A stretch of DNA of 17,541 nucleotides from RGIG4790 sp964437615 (GTDB lineage: Bacteria; Bacillota; Clostridia; Christensenellales; UBA1242): assembly GCA_964437615.1 (NCBI GenBank), contig CAYTHL010000026.1, positions 1 through 17,541 on the forward strand, given 5' to 3'. The notes under the pieces are model-generated. The model was given only the letters and a program-made list of their open reading frames with translations. It did no database searches and was not told where the DNA came from. Positions 15,401 through 17,541 of this stretch are shown one piece after another. The position numbers and the translations under genes were made by a program. Position 1 is the stretch's first letter. Each line of letters begins with the position of its first letter.

Positions 15401-17541
15401 CCAATTGCAGATAGGCTATCATAGTTTACAACAGTGTAGCTGTTTTCGCCCCAAACTGCTGTAAGTGCTACAGTTGTAGTGCCAGAGTAAATCCATGTGC
15501 CACTAGTAGATAGCCATGTATTTGCAGTTGTTGGCTTGTTCAGCGCGCCAGACGCTGTTATTACAAGCGTGCCGCTTGTTGCTGCCGTGTAGTATCCGCT
15601 TAAGCTGTAACCAGTGCGGGTTGCCGTTATGCCAGTGATTGCGTAAACGGTTACGCCGTCGTTATTATAGGCAGGCGCACTTGCTGCATAATATAGCGTG
15701 CTGCTATCGTACATAGCGTAGATTTTGCCAGAACTGGTTACTGTGTAAGTGCCGCCGCTGTACGTAAAGGCAAGGCTGCCGCTGTTTGCACTAACTGTAA
15801 CTTCGTAGTAGTTTGCCCTACTATCTAGAGATAAGGTTACGCTATTAGTATTTGTGTAAAGTTTAGCTGTGCCAGCACTATCCGTTAAAGTACTAGCATT
15901 ATTAAGAATATAATAGCTTTCGCCATTTGCATTAACTATTGTGTAGCCAGTGCGCTCAAAGGTAATTTTATTTACTGTATATGCGCCGCTAATACCCACA
16001 TATGGCTGAGTAGCCGTGCCGTTGTAGAAGTACAATGCACTGCGGTTGTATGCAGCATAAAGATGAATACTTGTTGCGCCGCTAAGGCTAGCCGTAGAGG
16101 TGCTGCTGCTGTTGTATGTAATGGTTACATTGGTACTTGTTGCGTTAACTTTTAGCTCGTACAAGTTAGCCGCCCACTGAGCTGTTAGGGTTATAGTTGT
16201 ATTTGTAGTGGCTAAGTTTTTAACTGATGCTTTATCTGCATAAGATGCGCCGTTGCTGCCACTCCAGCCAGTAAATGTATAGTAAGAAAGCACAAAGCTG
16301 TTTGCAGTTAGCGTGTATGTTGTATCATAATCACAAGTCATGCTTGTCATGCTGCCAGTAGGCGTTTTACTATCTATAGAGCCAGCTGCAAATTTAATAG
16401 TATAGGTTATAGGCGTCCAGATTGCATAAAGGGTTAAATCTGAGGTGCGTTTGGTTACAGTGCCGCCAAGCTTATAAGTTGTGCCTGTGCCTGCCGCTGC
16501 TGTGTTCCAGCTAGATAGCGTCCAGCCGGTTAGTGTAAACATGTTGGTTGCAGTTGCAAGAGTAACGCTATCGGTGTACTTATGGCTTGCGCTTGTTGTG
16601 CCATCTGTTGTAACTGTGGCGCTTGCGCTTGTAGGCTTGTTAGCATTATAGGTAATTTTGTAGCTGTTTTCTGTCCACTGCGCAGTTAGGGTAATGTTGC
16701 CGTAAGTGCCAGCAGCAACAGTTAAAGTTCTTTTTTCGCTGCCAGTAACTGTGGTTGGAAGGGTGCTGCTATGGTAACTGTCTGCCCAAGCAACTGTCCA
16801 GCCGCCAAAGGTATAGCCAGTGCGGGTAGGATTAGTTATGTCTAGAGTAAGCTCTGTGTTGTAAGTGTAGTTGGTGTTTACAGTTGTTGTGTCCAATGTT
16901 CCGCTATTTGCGTCAAAAGTGATATCGTATCTGTTTGCTTGCCATACGGCATAGAGAGTGATTGTCGCACCGTTTGTGTCTTGAACACCTGCATTCTCCG
17001 CTAATGTGCTAACTGGATATGATGTGCTTAAATTATATGTCACACCACTTGACGAAGATGTTCCCCAACCTGTAAGAGTGTAACCTGTGCGATAAATTCC
17101 ATCATTAGTTCCTGCCGGTGTGATTGAATCTGTATATGCGGCGGCGTTAAAGAGTGTCTGTAAAGATATTGCCGCAAAAGGTGATGATGAGCCTCGTGAA
17201 TCCGCTGCACCTAAATAAATTGGATATGCAGGGGTGTCAGAAGGTGAAGCCGTCCCATTCATCGAAATATTTGTGGATGTCCCCAAAGCGGTGCATGTCC
17301 AAGAAGTTGATGAAGCGGTCCATGTGTATGTTACAGTAATATTTTCTCCCGCTGTAATTTTGTTGCTTGAAGAAGTATCAACATTCCCACTTTGCATATA
17401 AACCCGCAAAGTGTTGCTTGCGGATATTTCCACATTTAAAACAGCGTTCCCACTTGAATAGTTCCCAAAAATAAGATATCGACTGCCCAAGGTTGTAACC
17501 TTAAATGTAACACTAATACTGAAATCTTTAGTCCAATCAAT
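12463..17541 (-). CDS. Giant InlB-repeat surface or secreted protein (5' partial)
   Basis: The frame stays open to the window edge, adding IDWTKDFSISVTFKVTT before the first possible start (TTG 17490), so the gene is 5' truncated with 1692 residues visible. Numbering from the edge, residues 1-150 look like a LamG/concanavalin-like domain (FSISVTFKV, YLIFGNYSSG, IYLGAADSRG). About 150-460 hold InlB-type repeats (RTGYTFGGWTV ... LTAQWTENSYKITYNAN), and diverged copies recur as TAVWGENSYTV, TATWYHQVNVTV and YANWALADVYIEY. From about 1450 to the end, short GG-turn strands (NVSGTLSITGGG, GSKVTVSGIDIKADS) suggest a right-handed beta-helix. It is extremely Ser/Thr-rich with few charged residues. No LPXTG motif, membrane helix or basic tail is present; it simply ends TNVSIAFVE. 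A role in adhesion or surface contact is inferred from the repeat type; the export signal must lie outside the window. Confidence 0.9.
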   Translation of the reverse strand: MDWTKDFSISVTFKVTTLGSRYLIFGNYSSGNAVLNVEISASNTLRVYMQSGNVDTSSSNKITAGENITVTYTWTASSTSWTCTALGTSTNISMNGTASPSDTPAYPIYLGAADSRGSSSPFAAISLQTLFNAAAYTDSITPAGTNDGIYRTGYTLTGWGTSSSSGVTYNLSTSYPVSTLAENAGVQDTNGATITLYAVWQANRYDITFDANSGTLDTTTVNTNYTYNTELTLDITNPTRTGYTFGGWTVAWADSYHSSTLPTTVTGSEKRTLTVAAGTYGNITLTAQWTENSYKITYNANKPTSASATVTTDGTTSASHKYTDSVTLATATNMFTLTGWTLSSWNTAAAGTGTTYKLGGTVTKRTSDLTLYAIWTPITYTIKFAAGSIDSKTPTGSMTSMTCDYDTTYTLTANSFVLSYYTFTGWSGSNGASYADKASVKNLATTNTTITLTAQWAANLYELKVNATSTNVTITYNSSSTSTASLSGATSIHLYAAYNRSALYFYNGTATQPYVGISGAYTVNKITFERTGYTIVNANGESYYILNNASTLTDSAGTAKLYTNTNSVTLSLDSRANYYEVTVSANSGSLAFTYSGGTYTVTSSGKIYAMYDSSTLYYAASAPAYNNDGVTVYAITGITATRTGYSLSGYYTAATSGTLVITASGALNKPTTANTWLSTSGTWIYSGTTTVALTAVWGENSYTVVNYDSLSAIGAIASKDFTSNIVISIDTSQDTFTIEDKASTAYTILSANGKATSQTVTTGGSLTLTSASVTNYTVDSVILAYTSTSGSSSYVTLSGSGTSYTIPAFAAATGSKVYVILLATHNTISATISTVLQTDDGGTVTSAGYYTVAGSSTNTLAELNRHYSVENSTTSNYYSSYYYKSGGGVFNSATQITGSSTLAIYTGDDYTITATTSSTGYYVNISNDNTSTYTSGYLTTSATGTASQAFTKYIIFCQANITIEITDSDTSSVTTYTLWAKNSITSLFTTYQTAVNGSLTESSTGYKRLASLTGLLDTSRGTTASTSNWYGEVTGSTIYTASGAANITSDLTVKLTATWYHQVNVTVTANVVRNIPKLSSGAISFTTTDSQTIKSYTCTVSGYQGDKTTFTLSSINSALTTYAAYSSATIANSSYSISHSSGTMTISLGSETEATSIDTTATITLNATLDNTLLTTSSIKLGSSSFAGVGAIDAVIKISDSYYLRFTSVNPSVSVGTASSTAAQLEAYRNAFGSAIGYVQYSSSNTFTSGSNAKYTTLSDFTSTFGNFVSYWDSFDITASTFYYFYSISSLTIGGTAQTINSNYMQTASGVNLYSKAVVLTVAFNNRDSSGAVTTGTSISYGGYGTINYYQATDSSSVVYTQLISSSSATGATLASIDNLQYRIFKGYTFKSSSTVWYVGDTVSIYDVLQAYLIQVSDDTGSKWITNATSTNAGVVSLYANWALADVYIEYTSGGIGFADSGTNANGNDALQQALSWITSNGTSSTTYTITIISQNLAETYYLEKAFELSNSITVNISAVAVADKSVGTTSGTITTTTPTSNVTILVNSGISSSTGIFRVNSGSTLSIAKYININVNGCTSTLFNVSGTLSITGGGTSAITGASGASGTVGIIFYLQTGSKVTVSGIDIKADSVDSSNASAAIIYVPSTGGGTGTFTDVNITCTSAQTAAVLQLDSSDGNVTFTNVSIAFVE
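16165..17100 (-). repeat. Tandem InlB-type (Listeria-Bacteroides) protein repeats
   Basis: Four successive units of roughly 75-80 residues share the pattern aromatic/Gly-Tyr ... GW ... then (Y/T)A(V/Q/I)W followed by a hydrophobic strand: YAVWQANRYDITF, TAQWTENSYKITY, YAIWTPITYTIKF and TAQWAANLYELKV. The DNA copies are diverged, so they are old repeats. More degenerate units continue towards the C-terminus. Confidence 0.8.

Overview
The window looks like a chromosomal stretch from a low-GC, endospore-forming member of the Bacillota, most likely an uncultured gut-type Clostridia. The clues are a complete GerA-GerB-GerC germinant-receptor operon, AGGAG-type ribosome binding sites, strong AT-richness, lipoproteins with ordinary lipoboxes, and a giant secreted protein with InlB-type (Listeria-Bacteroides) repeats. 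The taxon is inferred; there is no rRNA or tRNA gene here.

Layout. At 1-1050 the last codons of an unidentified + strand gene converge on a minus-strand DprA-like gene (185-1048). At 1172-2303 lies an enterochelin-esterase (Fes-like) gene. Its coding potential runs through three reading frames, so it is read as broken by two single-base losses, although the first break sits on a textbook -1 slippery heptamer. A perfect 26-base palindrome separates it from the convergent dut gene (2451-2990, dUTPase), which has a strong sigma-A promoter. Positions 3128-7271 carry the spore germination operon gerA-gerB-gerC, with 4- and 7-base overlaps. Its possible promoter resembles the forespore sigma-G type. 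A two-way terminator separates it from a small two-helix membrane protein gene on the minus strand (7432-7653).

Positions 7779-9648 encode two adjacent lipoproteins: a Cthe_2159-like beta-helix carbohydrate-binding protein and a 160-residue protein of unknown function. A long hairpin separates them from leuS (9829-12249, minus strand). From 12463 to the window end the minus strand encodes the last 1692 residues of a huge Ser/Thr-rich surface or secreted protein. In order it has a LamG-like domain, InlB-type repeats, further beta-rich repeats and a C-terminal beta-helix. Its 5' end lies outside the window.

How it fits together. The three ger products form one membrane receptor complex of the spore. 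dut and leuS are housekeeping genes. The two lipoproteins and the giant protein are cell-surface functions, possibly for polysaccharide or host-surface contact. I see no transposase, CRISPR array, tRNA, toxin-antitoxin pair or recognisable defence cassette, and no clearly new multi-gene system. The points most worth a second look are the multi-frame esterase with its slippery heptamer and hairpin, the GerC without a lipidation cysteine, the altered editing-site motif of LeuRS, the near-leaderless promoters, and the composition switch at the 5' end of the giant gene.
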